From Deltaproteobacteria bacterium (GTDB lineage Bacteria; Desulfobacterota; DSM-4660; Desulfatiglandales; Desulfatiglandaceae), in assembly GCA_011051075.1 (NCBI GenBank), contig DREN01000378.1, positions 1 to 6,877 on the forward strand: 6,877 nt of DNA, read 5' to 3'. The notes under the pieces are model-generated. The model was given only the letters and a program-made list of their open reading frames with translations. It had not been told where the DNA came from and made no database searches. The translations under genes and the position numbers were made by a program. Positions 1 to 6,519 of this stretch are shown piece by piece. Numbering within the stretch: the first letter of the stretch is position 1; every line of letters starts with the position of its first letter.

Positions 1-306
1 CATAAAACATTTCACCCTGCAGCCCCATCGATCTATCCTCCTGAGACCAATACCTGCGCGCGCCATCTCTGTATCAGTGACAATGGTACACCCGCGCCTT
101 ATGGCCGCAATACCCGCCTGCACGGCATCGTTGTGGAACACCGCCAGGGAGAGGAGTTCAAAATCGGCGCTGGTATGGATCATGCGGCGCACCACTTCCC
201 AATGCGCCCCTTCAAAGGGCCTGGGTTCAAGGACCTCTGAATCGATGATGGCGAAAGAACGGCGCTCGATCTCATCTGGTTCTGTAATCTTTGTTATGCG
301 TGTCAT
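1..306 (-). CDS. cbiC: Cobalt-precorrin-8 (precorrin-8X) methylmutase, 5' part only
   Basis: CbiC/CobH shifts a methyl group from C11 to C12 of the corrin ring, turning (cobalt-)precorrin-8 into cobyrinic/hydrogenobyrinic acid in the cytoplasm. The first 102 codons are present and open to the window edge; the family is usually about 205-220 residues, so roughly half is missing off the left end. The translation begins MTRITKITEPDEIERRSFAI. It carries the family motif MIHTSADFE at residues 42-50, whose His44 corresponds to the catalytic histidine known in CobH (His43). A second family block, IVTDTEMARAGI, is at about 75-86. The ATG at 306-304 is preceded by a near-perfect Shine-Dalgarno. It follows cbiA after a 19-base gap, so it is the next gene of the operon. 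The CbiC name (over CobH) is inferred from the anaerobic-style gene set. The family call is firm. Confidence 0.95.
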   Translation of the reverse strand, partial: MTRITKITEPDEIERRSFAIIDSEVLEPRPFEGAHWEVVRRMIHTSADFELLSLAVFHNDAVQAGIAAIRRGCTIVTDTEMARAGIGLRRIDRWGCRVKCFM

Positions 307-316
307 TCCCCCTCCT
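307..316 (-). promoter_or_regulatory. Strong ribosome binding site of cbiC
   Basis: On the minus strand the bases just before the cbiC ATG read AGGAGGGGGA, close to the perfect anti-Shine-Dalgarno complement with a short spacer. It is the strongest ribosome site in the window. It fixes the cbiC start and suggests cbiC is translated independently of cbiA, unlike the overlapped genes upstream. Confidence 0.8.
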
Positions 317-325
317 GCAATTGTC

Positions 326-1726
326 TCATCCGTATCTTCGGCAATATTCGACAAGATTGGGTGCCACCGCCGGGTTTGATCCCCAGTGGAGGTGCACGTA
401 GGAGCCCAGCACCTGGTTCATCTGAAACCCTTCCCTGATCCCTGTCCGCCCCCTGCGGTTCGAAACCCTGTACATGGTCGAAACATCGGTCGGTGCCTTG
501 GAAATGGTGGAATAGTGAAACTCGTGACCCCGTATTGTGGTGCCCGGAGGCCCCAGGATGGAATCCTTTTCGGTTATGACCTCCCGGTAACCCAGGGCCT
601 TCAATCGCTCTACCATCCGGCACCTGAAGGGAAAGACACCGACCATGGGTTGGTCAGCACCATGGAGGTCCTCAATCTTCTCCATGAGATACATGAATCC
701 CCCGCATTCTGCATACATGGGCATGCCGTCAAGTGCGGCCCGGAGGATTTCGCGGTTCAGATCACAATTCCGGGAAAGAGTTTCTACATGAAGCTCCGGG
801 TATCCTCCGCCCAGGATCAATCCCTTGATTTCCGGTGGCAGGGATATGTCTCTGAGGGGGGAAAAGGGTACAATCTCTGCGCCCGCTTCTTGAAGCAGCC
901 GGAGGTTCTCCTGGTAATAGAAACAGAATGCCTCATCCCTTGCGACAGCGATGCGCACCCCCCGGCCTTCCTCTTTTTTGTGGGGAGAAGGGGATTGGAC
1001 ATCAATGGCATGCAGCGATTCCTTTCCTTTCATGCCCTGCCGTCGTGTTTTCTCCAGGAGACCATCCAGATCAACTCCCTCTTCGATCCATTGGGCCAGT
1101 TCATCGGCCTGAGGGGAATCCGCACCCATGTCTTCCACTGTGATCAGTCCCAGGTGCCGTGAGGGAATCTTGAGGTTCTCCCTGCGCGGCAGACACCCCA
1201 GGATCGGGACCTCCGGGAGCGACTCGAAGGCCTCTTTCAGGATTTCCGCATGGCCCGGACCCGCCACCCTGTTTAAAATGACCCCCGCAAAAGGAAGACT
1301 GGAATCAAAATGAAGAAACCCGAGGGCGATTGCAGCCGCGGAGCGCGCCATGGAAGCGGCATCAATGACCAGCACCACCGGGAGGTCAAGCCATTTTGCC
1401 ATGTGGGCAGTTGAACCGGTCTCATCTTTTCCGGAAAATCCGTCAAAGAGCCCCATGACCCCTTCCACCACGGCCACATCCGCATCAAAGGTATATCGAT
1501 TGAAGATTTGCCGATTTCGTTCGCGCTCCATCATCCAGCCGTCAAGGTTGTGGGACGGCCTTCCCGTTATCAGCGTATGGTGCCCGGGATCAATGAAGTC
1601 CGGCCCCACCTTGAACGGCTGCACCGTGAGACCTCGCCTTGCGAGTGCCGCCATGATTCCAAGAGATACGGTGGTCTTGCCGCATCCGCTGTGGATCCCG
1701 GCAATGACAAAAGCTGACTTTATCAT
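326..1726 (-). CDS. cbiA: Cobyrinate a,c-diamide synthase (glutamine-dependent)
   Basis: CbiA uses ATP and glutamine to amidate the a and c carboxylates of (cobalt-)cobyrinic acid. From the ATG at 1726 the protein is 466 residues, near the family norm of about 450-460. The N-terminal ATP-binding half has the P-loop GIHSGCGKTT (10-19), the FKVGPDFIDPGHH block (38-50) and EGVMGLFDG (88-96). The C-terminal class I glutamine amidotransferase half has GGGYPE (306-311), nucleophile Cys341 in AECGGFMYL, RGHEFHYS (399-406) and YVHLHWGS with His445. A Lys/Glu/Ser-rich stretch at about 228-256 looks like the interdomain linker. The start overlaps the cbiP stop as ATGA (1726-1723), implying translational coupling. 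An in-frame ATG ten codons upstream (1756) is possible, but those residues do not resemble the family, whose N-terminus begins just before the P-loop. Whether the substrate is cobalt-containing cannot be read from the sequence. Confidence 0.96.
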   Translation of the reverse strand: MIKSAFVIAGIHSGCGKTTVSLGIMAALARRGLTVQPFKVGPDFIDPGHHTLITGRPSHNLDGWMMERERNRQIFNRYTFDADVAVVEGVMGLFDGFSGKDETGSTAHMAKWLDLPVVLVIDAASMARSAAAIALGFLHFDSSLPFAGVILNRVAGPGHAEILKEAFESLPEVPILGCLPRRENLKIPSRHLGLITVEDMGADSPQADELAQWIEEGVDLDGLLEKTRRQGMKGKESLHAIDVQSPSPHKKEEGRGVRIAVARDEAFCFYYQENLRLLQEAGAEIVPFSPLRDISLPPEIKGLILGGGYPELHVETLSRNCDLNREILRAALDGMPMYAECGGFMYLMEKIEDLHGADQPMVGVFPFRCRMVERLKALGYREVITEKDSILGPPGTTIRGHEFHYSTISKAPTDVSTMYRVSNRRGRTGIREGFQMNQVLGSYVHLHWGSNPAVAPNLVEYCRRYG

Positions 1727-3237
1727 AGCATCCCGATGATCCTTTCCACATCGCAATGAGTCTTAAAATGGTCTGCCAGCCGGTCGTACTGATGAAACCG
1801 TGCCCTTCTCCCGCAACCGGCCTTCCTTGTTTTAAGGCCCTTGTGGACTCGTATTTCGTTCAGGAACCAGCTTCTCAAACCCGGTGAATCCAGGAGCCCA
1901 TGGACATAGGTACCCATGATCAGGCCGTTCTCACTGCTCCATCCGTCTTTCCACGCCCTTCTTGAACCCTGTTCGTGTATTCTGAGAAAGGGGCTTCCAC
2001 CTTTTCCGGTCATCCTTGAACGGCCCATATGGATTTCATATCCGGTCACTTTCCTGCGATTCAGGAAACAGGTCCCGGTCACCTTTCGTACTACTTTCTC
2101 ACCTGCAAGCACCGTCTCAAGGGGGAGCAAACCGATTCCTTTTATCTCTTTTCTCCGGGACTCCACACCCAAGGGGTCTCTGATTGTTTTTCCCAGGAGC
2201 TGGTAGCCCCCGCAGATTCCCAGGATCCTGCCGCCGTTGCCGGCAAAGGACCGTATGGTCCTCGTCCATCCGGAACGTTTCAACCATGCGGCATCCTCCA
2301 TCACGTTCTTTGCGCCCGGCAGGATCAGCCAATCGTATCCACCTGTCAGATCGGCAGGACGAAAAAGATAGTTCACCACAACATCCCGTTCCTGTTCCAG
2401 GACTGCCAGATCCGTAAAATTTGAAATGGAAGGAAGTTTCAGCACGGCGATGTTGACCGTGTTCGGCCCTATGGGGCGTCCTCCGCGCCTGTCCTTCTGG
2501 ACAGCCACAGAGTCTTCGGCATCTATGATAATGTCGTGATAAAAGGGGACAAGGCCCAGGACCGGTTTCCCGGTCTTCTCCTCTATATACTTTATGCCGG
2601 TTGAAAATAGCCCGGGGTCGCCCCTGAATTTATTGATAAGAAAGCCTATGGTCAGGTCCCGCTCTTCCCGATCCATGAGATTATAGGTGCCGATGATCTG
2701 GGCAAACACGCCTCCCCGGTCGATGTCCGCCACCAGGAGACAGCGGGCCCCGGCCGCCTTTGCCATCCCAAAGTTGACCAGGTCATTTTGTTTAAGGTTC
2801 ATCTCACAGCAACTGCCGGCGCCCTCCATGACAACGACTTCGTACTCATCGGCAAGCTTCTTGTAAGAGGCCAGGACCGCTTTCTTCAGTTCGGGCTTCA
2901 GCGCATGGTACGAGGCGGCATCCATCTGCCCGTATACTTCCCCCTGCAAGATAATCTGGGCGCCCAGTTCTGATGAAGGCTTGAGCAGGATCGGGTTCAT
3001 GTGGACGGACGGTACCAGGCCCGCTGCCTCGGCCTGGACCACCTGGGCCCGGCCGATCTCGCCCCCTTCTGCCGTGACATAGGAGTTGTTGGACATGTTC
3101 TGGGCCTTGAACGGGGCAACCCTGAAACCCCTCCGCTTCAATATACGGCAAAAGGCCGTGGCAGCGATGGATTTCCCTACATCACTCCCGGTCCCCAAAA
3201 ACATGATCGTCTTGGCCGTCTTGTGTTTCCTTTCCAT
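1723..3237 (-). CDS. cbiP: Cobyric acid synthase (adenosylcobyrinate a,c-diamide amidohydrolase-type, glutamine-dependent)
   Basis: CbiP/CobQ catalyses four ATP- and glutamine-dependent amidations (b, d, e, g side chains) of adenosylcobyrinic acid a,c-diamide to adenosylcobyric acid. The 504-residue protein matches the family length (about 480-510). Visible are the P-loop GTGSDVGKS (15-23), the family hallmark FKAQNMSNNSYVT (43-55), EIGRAQ..QAEAA (60-72), NPILLKP (81-87), MEGAGSCCEMNL (137-148) and ADIDRGGVFA (170-179). The C-terminal amidotransferase domain has LPGAKN (306-311), nucleophile Cys342 in GICGGYQLLG and the catalytic His446 in GTYVHGLLD. The C-terminus FHQYDRLADHF is also typical. 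The frame stays open 81 codons further up (to 3480), but that stretch overlaps the permease gene and is unlike the family, so I use the ATG at 3237, which has an AAAGGG ribosome site. It lies 13 bases after the permease stop and overlaps cbiA by four bases. All catalytic motifs are intact. Also called cobQ. Confidence 0.97.
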   Translation of the reverse strand: MERKHKTAKTIMFLGTGSDVGKSIAATAFCRILKRRGFRVAPFKAQNMSNNSYVTAEGGEIGRAQVVQAEAAGLVPSVHMNPILLKPSSELGAQIILQGEVYGQMDAASYHALKPELKKAVLASYKKLADEYEVVVMEGAGSCCEMNLKQNDLVNFGMAKAAGARCLLVADIDRGGVFAQIIGTYNLMDREERDLTIGFLINKFRGDPGLFSTGIKYIEEKTGKPVLGLVPFYHDIIIDAEDSVAVQKDRRGGRPIGPNTVNIAVLKLPSISNFTDLAVLEQERDVVVNYLFRPADLTGGYDWLILPGAKNVMEDAAWLKRSGWTRTIRSFAGNGGRILGICGGYQLLGKTIRDPLGVESRRKEIKGIGLLPLETVLAGEKVVRKVTGTCFLNRRKVTGYEIHMGRSRMTGKGGSPFLRIHEQGSRRAWKDGWSSENGLIMGTYVHGLLDSPGLRSWFLNEIRVHKGLKTRKAGCGRRARFHQYDRLADHFKTHCDVERIIGML

Positions 3238-3253
3238 AAAGCCCTTTCTTTCA
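3238..3253 (-). promoter_or_regulatory. Ribosome binding site that fixes the cbiP start
   Basis: The minus strand reads TGAAAGAAAGGG, then CTTT, then the cbiP ATG at 3237. AAAGGG is a good Shine-Dalgarno, and the leading TGA is the stop codon of the permease gene. This supports 3237 over the upstream in-frame ATG at 3480. The identical 12-mer also precedes the favoured cobO start (5358-5347). Confidence 0.7.
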
Positions 3254-3988
3254 ATCCCTGGCCCTGTTGACGCAATGGATTGCGCCCAAAAAGAAAAGCA
3301 TGCCAATAATCGCCAGCAGGACATACGATGAATAAGTGACCGGAGTCCTGAAGGCTGCCGCCCGGATGGCTCTTGAGGCATGGGTGAGCGGAAGAAAAAA
3401 AAGGATCTTCTGTGCCCATACCGGCAGCCGGTCCACCGGGAAAAAAGTGCCGCCGAGAAAGGCCATGGGCGTAATGACAAAGTTGGTCAGCATGGCCTGA
3501 TCAGCATGGGACTTGACCACCATGGCCAATCCCACTGCAAGGGATGAAAACACGAAACTGTTCAGGAACACGGCCAGCCAGAACAGGGGATTGTCATAGG
3601 AAAGCACAATGCCGAAGAACAGCCCGAGCATAAGAATGATTCCCACGGAAAAGAAAGCGCGGGTTACCCCGGCAAGGGTCTCGCCGATGACATAGGAAAT
3701 ATTGCTGATGGGCGCTGCCTGGAATTCCTCAAAGATGTGCCAGTAAAATCGGGAGATATTGATCTCACTGCCGATAGCGAACGCCCGGGTCATACTGCTC
3801 ATCGCCACAAGGCCGGGCACCAGGAACTCCATGTACGTATGCCCGTGGATCGTCACCGCCTTTCCCATGGCATATCCAAAGGCAATGAGGTACAGAAGGG
3901 GGGAGACAGACATGGATGCTATCATCTTCGGGAACCGTCTTTTCAGGATAAGGAATTCCCTGTAGTAAACTGCAAAGAACCCGTACAT
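3251..3988 (-). CDS. ABC-2 type transporter permease (DrrB/NodJ-like)
   Basis: This is the membrane subunit of an ABC transporter of the ABC-2 superfamily, whose members usually export drugs, lipids, polysaccharides or other amphiphiles. It has 245 residues, normal for a single-domain ABC-2 permease. About six hydrophobic segments are visible, roughly 22-41, 54-74, 103-130, 134-158, 166-184 and 220-240. The conserved ABC-2 signature region lies before the last helix: FLGGTFFPVDRLP (177-189), followed by a PLTHASRAIR block (200-209). There is an amphipathic, charged N-terminus (YYREFLILKRRFPK) as in NodJ/DrrB proteins and no cleavable signal peptide. Its ATG (3988) shares a base with the stop of the ATPase gene (TAATG), and an AAAGGT ribosome site lies just upstream, so the two subunits are made together. 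The substrate is unknown. Placement between cobO and cbiP suggests a link to corrinoid or cobalt handling, which is inference only. It is not a BtuC-type or CbiQ-type permease. Confidence 0.92.
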   Translation of the reverse strand: MYGFFAVYYREFLILKRRFPKMIASMSVSPLLYLIAFGYAMGKAVTIHGHTYMEFLVPGLVAMSSMTRAFAIGSEINISRFYWHIFEEFQAAPISNISYVIGETLAGVTRAFFSVGIILMLGLFFGIVLSYDNPLFWLAVFLNSFVFSSLAVGLAMVVKSHADQAMLTNFVITPMAFLGGTFFPVDRLPVWAQKILFFLPLTHASRAIRAAAFRTPVTYSSYVLLAIIGMLFFLGAIHCVNRARD

Positions 3989-3990
3989 TA
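3986..3990 (-). other. TAATG stop/start overlap, ABC ATPase to permease
   Basis: The ATPase stop TAA (3990-3988) shares a base with the permease ATG (3988-3986), the same arrangement as at the cobO/ATPase junction. It fixes both the end of the ATPase and the start of the permease, and indicates coupled translation of the two transporter subunits. Confidence 0.85.
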
Positions 3991-4824
3991 TTTGACCTTT
4001 TTTCCGGTAAGCGCGAGGAAGGCATCTTCCAGGTTCACCCGCCTGAAGGAAAAACTTTCGTCCTGCGTAGCGGTATATTCTCTTGCCGCTTCCTTCGTTT
4101 TGAAATAGATGGTTTTGACATTATCATCAACGACCCTGTCAATGGCCCATGCGCCCTGGCGTGACATGAGGGCCCGGGGACTGTCAACCGCGATGATCCC
4201 GCCCTCATCCAGGAATGCAACCCGCTGCGCCAAAAATTCCGCTTCCTCAATATAATGGGTAGTAAGAAAAATGGTCGTCCCTTTCTTTTGCACCCTCTTT
4301 ATCAGCGCCCAGATCCGCCGCCTGATCCCTGCGTCCAGCCCGACCGTGGGCTCATCCAGAAAAAGGACCCTGGGGGAATGAACCAGGGCTCTGGCTATGG
4401 TGAGCCTCCTTTTCATCCCTCCCGAGAGCCGTGCAACAGGCGTCTTTTCCCGGTCACCCAACCCCACATAATCCAAAAGTTCCCGCATCTTTTGCTTCCG
4501 TTTTGCTGCCGGCATTCCAAAAAGCAGGCCGTGGATCGTCAGATTTTCGAAAACCGTCAGTTCATTATCCAGGTTAATGGTCTGGGGAACCACTCCGCAT
4601 TGGCGCTTCGCATCAAGGGCCTCATGTTGGATATGAAACCCATTTATCCACGCATCCCCTCCCGACCGTTTGGCAAGGCCGGTCAGGATGCGGATAGTCG
4701 TGGTCTTTCCGGCCCCGTTGGGCCCGAGATAGGCAAAAAGTTCGCCTGCAGGCACCCGGAAACTGACCCCATTCAACGCCTGCACATCCTTGTATGATTT
4801 CTTGAGATTATTGACCTTGATCAT
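3988..4824 (-). CDS. ABC transporter ATP-binding subunit (DrrA/NodI-like)
   Basis: This cytoplasmic ATPase powers the ABC-2 permease encoded immediately downstream. The 278-residue protein has a complete nucleotide-binding domain: Walker A GPNGAGKTT (34-42), Q-loop glutamine Gln81 in VVPQ, signature LSGGM (133-137), Walker B VLFLDE (153-158) with catalytic Glu158, D-loop VGLDAG (161-166) and switch His190 in LTTH. About 65 C-terminal residues follow the core, ending NLEDAFLALTGKK, which is the typical tail of the DrrA/CcmA/NodI group of export ATPases. No residue needed for hydrolysis is missing. Its ATG overlaps the cobO stop as TAATG (4826-4822) and I see only a weak ribosome site before it, so translation probably depends on coupling to cobO. 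Its own stop overlaps the permease ATG in the same way. The substrate cannot be inferred from the ATPase. Confidence 0.95.
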   Translation of the reverse strand: MIKVNNLKKSYKDVQALNGVSFRVPAGELFAYLGPNGAGKTTTIRILTGLAKRSGGDAWINGFHIQHEALDAKRQCGVVPQTINLDNELTVFENLTIHGLLFGMPAAKRKQKMRELLDYVGLGDREKTPVARLSGGMKRRLTIARALVHSPRVLFLDEPTVGLDAGIRRRIWALIKRVQKKGTTIFLTTHYIEEAEFLAQRVAFLDEGGIIAVDSPRALMSRQGAWAIDRVVDDNVKTIYFKTKEAAREYTATQDESFSFRRVNLEDAFLALTGKKVK

Positions 4825-4826
4825 TA
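4822..4826 (-). other. TAATG stop/start overlap, cobO to ABC ATPase
   Basis: The cobO stop TAA (4826-4824) and the ATPase ATG (4824-4822) share one base. No clear Shine-Dalgarno lies within the preceding 15 bases, which are AT-rich. Ribosomes finishing cobO probably re-initiate here, tying ATPase production to CobO production. Confidence 0.85.
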
Positions 4827-5339
4827 TTTTTCTATACCGTCCCTGGCCATGACACCCTGCTTGTAGTAGTGCTTAATTTCCTTCATCTCGGTCACCAGAT
4901 CGGCTTCTTCTATGACCCGTGGATCTGCATATCTTCCGGTAATGACCATCTCGATGTTCTGCGGCCGTGTGTGAATAAGTTCCAGCAGGTCCTCGACGGT
5001 AAACAGGTTATAATACGTCGCGATATCCGCCTCATCAAGAACGATCACATCGTATTTTTCCGACAGCATTACTTGCCTGACCTCTTCCAATCCTTTCTGT
5101 GCAACCCTGATATCCTCGGGATCCGGATCACGGTGGAGGAAAAAACGGTTGCCATACTGTTTTATTGTAATTACGTCGGATAACCGGGCCAAGGCCCTGT
5201 GCTCGCTATATTTCCTTCCCTTGGCAAACTGTGCGATATAGGTCCTGAGCCCCGCACCCGCGGCGCGAAGCGCGAGCCCAAAGGCTGCGGTTGTCTTTCC
5301 CTTTCCATTCCCCGTATATACGTGAAGATACCCTTTCAT
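4824..5339 (-). CDS. cobO: Cob(I)yrinic acid a,c-diamide adenosyltransferase (CobA/CobO/BtuR type)
   Basis: It transfers the 5'-deoxyadenosyl group of ATP to the cobalt of reduced corrinoids, in de novo synthesis and in salvage. From the ATG at 5339 it is 171 residues: P-loop YTGNGKGKTTAAFG (8-21), AQFAKGRKYSEH (36-47), a Walker B-like VLDEADIATYYNLF (100-113), MVITGRYADP (131-140) and a terminal EMKEIKHYYKQGVMARDGIE block (151-170) typical of the family. E. coli BtuR is about 196 residues and has an N-terminal helix before the P-loop strand that this start lacks. An in-frame ATG at 5390 would add 17 charged residues and overlaps the upstream gene's stop as TAATG, so a longer form is possible. 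I favour 5339 because short homologues starting MKGY are, as I recall, common in anaerobes and because a strong AAAGGGG ribosome site sits six bases before it. Confidence 0.95.
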   Translation of the reverse strand: MKGYLHVYTGNGKGKTTAAFGLALRAAGAGLRTYIAQFAKGRKYSEHRALARLSDVITIKQYGNRFFLHRDPDPEDIRVAQKGLEEVRQVMLSEKYDVIVLDEADIATYYNLFTVEDLLELIHTRPQNIEMVITGRYADPRVIEEADLVTEMKEIKHYYKQGVMARDGIEK

Positions 5340-5358
5340 TGAGAACCCCTTTCTTTCA
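5340..5358 (-). promoter_or_regulatory. Ribosome binding site favouring the short cobO start
   Basis: The minus strand reads TGAAAGAAAGGGG, a six-base spacer TTCTCA, then the ATG at 5339. This is a good Shine-Dalgarno at proper spacing. The competing ATG at 5390 has only a weak GGCGGA before it but does overlap the previous stop codon. Confidence 0.65.
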
Positions 5359-5389
5359 GCACGCCTGTTCTCTTTATTGTTTCTCGGCA

Positions 5390-5749
5390 TTAACTGTCCG
5401 CCAAGCACTTGGCTAGCTTATCCGGAAAGGATTCTATGGAATTGACGCGCTCCACCGACGGAAACGCGGCAAGTGCTTCCGTCTTCTCAAGATATTCCCT
5501 TTTGCCGATGGTAATAATCTTCGCCTCTGACTGATGCGTGTATGCATCGCTGACAAGGGCCAGCTTTTCTCTGATGGGAATGGAGAGATCCACGACAATC
5601 ACGGAAAAGGAATCCAATCGAATCGCCTTTCTGGCAGACATGATATTGGGGTAGTGAACTGATGCCCTGTCATGATTTTTCAGGTGATATTCGATGAAAT
5701 AACGCCTGTCAGGACTGTCACTGACAATCAAAGTACGATGCTGTTTCAT
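5390..5749 (-). CDS. Small stand-alone response-regulator receiver-like protein, divergent
   Basis: The 119-residue protein has the length and strand pattern of a lone CheY-like receiver (REC) domain with no output domain. I see a first strand TLIVSDSPDRR (6-16) with an acidic residue at Asp11, and a third strand SVIVVDLSIPI (49-59) whose Asp54 sits where the phospho-acceptor would be. A fourth strand AKIITIG (76-82) offers Thr80 at the usual Thr/Ser position. The fifth strand (about 99-104) ends without the near-invariant Lys of active receivers, and only one acidic residue is seen at the first strand, so it may be a pseudo-receiver. The ATG at 5749 has a strong AAGGGGG site six bases upstream. 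It sits between cbiL (38-base gap) and cobO. No known cobalamin enzyme matches it. The receiver call rests on pattern, not on a strong motif, and another Rossmann-like alpha/beta fold is possible. Its role is unknown. Confidence 0.7.
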   Translation of the reverse strand: MKQHRTLIVSDSPDRRYFIEYHLKNHDRASVHYPNIMSARKAIRLDSFSVIVVDLSIPIREKLALVSDAYTHQSEAKIITIGKREYLEKTEALAAFPSVERVNSIESFPDKLAKCLADS

Positions 5750-5762
5750 AATCCACCCCCTT
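5750..5762 (-). promoter_or_regulatory. Ribosome binding site of the receiver-like gene
   Basis: The minus strand reads AAGGGGG, spacer TGGATT, then ATG at 5749. This well-placed Shine-Dalgarno supports the small gene being really translated. It lies in the 38-base gap after cbiL, which shows no terminator or promoter that I can recognise. Confidence 0.75.
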
Positions 5763-5787
5763 CAAATGTGTTTACGAGTTCATGATC

Positions 5788-6504
5788 TCATCTTTTTCGT
5801 TTTTTAATAATCAGGAGCGAAAGATAGGGCGGATGTGATTTCTTGGCGTATTGGGACACCTGCGATACCTCCTCATCCTCCAATCCGCACCTGGATATGA
5901 GCACGGATTTCTCTCCCAGTTCAAGGCGGTTCAACGTGTCCATGATTTCGTCAAACCGTTTGTAGACCTTCAGCATGACCACGTTGTCCGTATGGTCGAT
6001 GATCTGTTCCAGCCTCTTCGCGCCCATCGCGCCTGAAACCACCGTAAAAGACTCCTCCGCTTCGGCCAGGACCCGGCCGGCAGCGGCTGCGGCGGCCTGA
6101 TACGAGGTAATTCCGGGGATGATCTTAATCGGCACATGGGGATCCGTCTCCCGGATGGTTTGCAGGATATAACCAAACGTGCTGTAGGTCATGGGGTCTC
6201 CAAGGGTAATAAAGGCTGCGTCTTTCCCTTTTTTGAGAACCTCCAGAACCCGGCCGGCGTTTTCCCGCCATGCGACCTCCAACATCCCCTTTTGTTTGGT
6301 CATGGGGAATCCGAGAAATTCCACAGGCACTCCCTTCCTGAGGTGAACAGAGGCAATGTTTCTTGCAAGGGAATGACTGTTTTTCGTGGAAGATGCCGCA
6401 AAGACGACCGATACCCGGTGGAGTATCGCGGCCGCCTTCAGGGTGATTAACTCCGGATCCCCGGGGCCGACCCCGATCCCATAGAGTGTTCCGATTCGCG
6501 TCAT
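5788..6504 (-). CDS. cbiL: (Cobalt-)precorrin-2 C20-methyltransferase
   Basis: CbiL/CobI uses S-adenosylmethionine to methylate C20 of (cobalt-)precorrin-2, an early ring modification in corrin synthesis. The 238-residue protein is almost exactly family length. It shows the tetrapyrrole methylase hallmarks in order: YGIGVGPGDPELITLKA (8-24) with the glycine-rich loop and the family-typical PELITLKA continuation, TLGDPMTYSTFGY (100-112), IIPGITSYQAAAA (128-140) and VVMLKVYK (175-182). The TLGDP..YST block and length fit C20-methyltransferases better than the C11, C17 or C5/C15 enzymes. The ATG at 6504 has AAGGC six bases upstream and follows the SLH gene's stop by 12 bases. The C-terminus is Lys/Arg-rich (IIKKRKR). 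In an anaerobic pathway the substrate would be cobalt-factor II or cobalt-precorrin-2, but metal state cannot be read from the sequence. Confidence 0.95.
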   Translation of the reverse strand: MTRIGTLYGIGVGPGDPELITLKAAAILHRVSVVFAASSTKNSHSLARNIASVHLRKGVPVEFLGFPMTKQKGMLEVAWRENAGRVLEVLKKGKDAAFITLGDPMTYSTFGYILQTIRETDPHVPIKIIPGITSYQAAAAAAGRVLAEAEESFTVVSGAMGAKRLEQIIDHTDNVVMLKVYKRFDEIMDTLNRLELGEKSVLISRCGLEDEEVSQVSQYAKKSHPPYLSLLIIKKRKR

Positions 6505-6519
6505 ATTTTTGCCTTATTA
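6505..6519 (-). promoter_or_regulatory. Tandem stop of SLH gene and ribosome site of cbiL
   Basis: The SLH gene ends TAATAA on the minus strand, and the second TAA runs directly into AAGGC, six bases before the cbiL ATG. With only 12 bases between the genes there is no room for a promoter or terminator, so cbiL is very likely read through from the SLH gene. Confidence 0.7.

Noticed and set aside
386..1162. Long plus-strand open frame of 258 codons opposite cbiA
   Set aside because: It lies entirely antisense to the motif-complete cbiA gene, its translation shows no recognisable domain, and such mirror frames are expected in GC-rich codon usage.
1727..1756. Ten-codon N-terminal extension of cbiA
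   Set aside because: The ATGA overlap at 1726-1723 and the family N-terminus support the downstream ATG. The extension cannot be fully excluded.
3238..3480. 81-codon N-terminal extension of cbiP
   Set aside because: It overlaps the permease gene, does not resemble the family, and a good ribosome site precedes the ATG at 3237, so it is not part of CbiP.
4255..4797. Plus-strand open frame of 180 codons opposite the ABC ATPase
   Set aside because: It is antisense to all the ATPase motifs, its composition is Pro/Arg-rich without domain signal, and I see no ribosome site supporting it.
3251..4824. ABC pair as a BtuCD vitamin B12 importer or CbiMNQO cobalt importer
   Set aside because: The permease has ABC-2 architecture with about six helices and the FLGG..FP..RLP signature. 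The BtuC fold has about ten helices, and CbiQ-type proteins carry different motifs. No substrate-binding protein is encoded here.
5750..5830. Possible terminator: T-rich run near the end of cbiL
   Set aside because: The T/A-rich run encodes the Lys/Arg-rich end of CbiL, is not preceded by a GC-rich hairpin on the transcribed strand, and the next gene follows after 38 bases.
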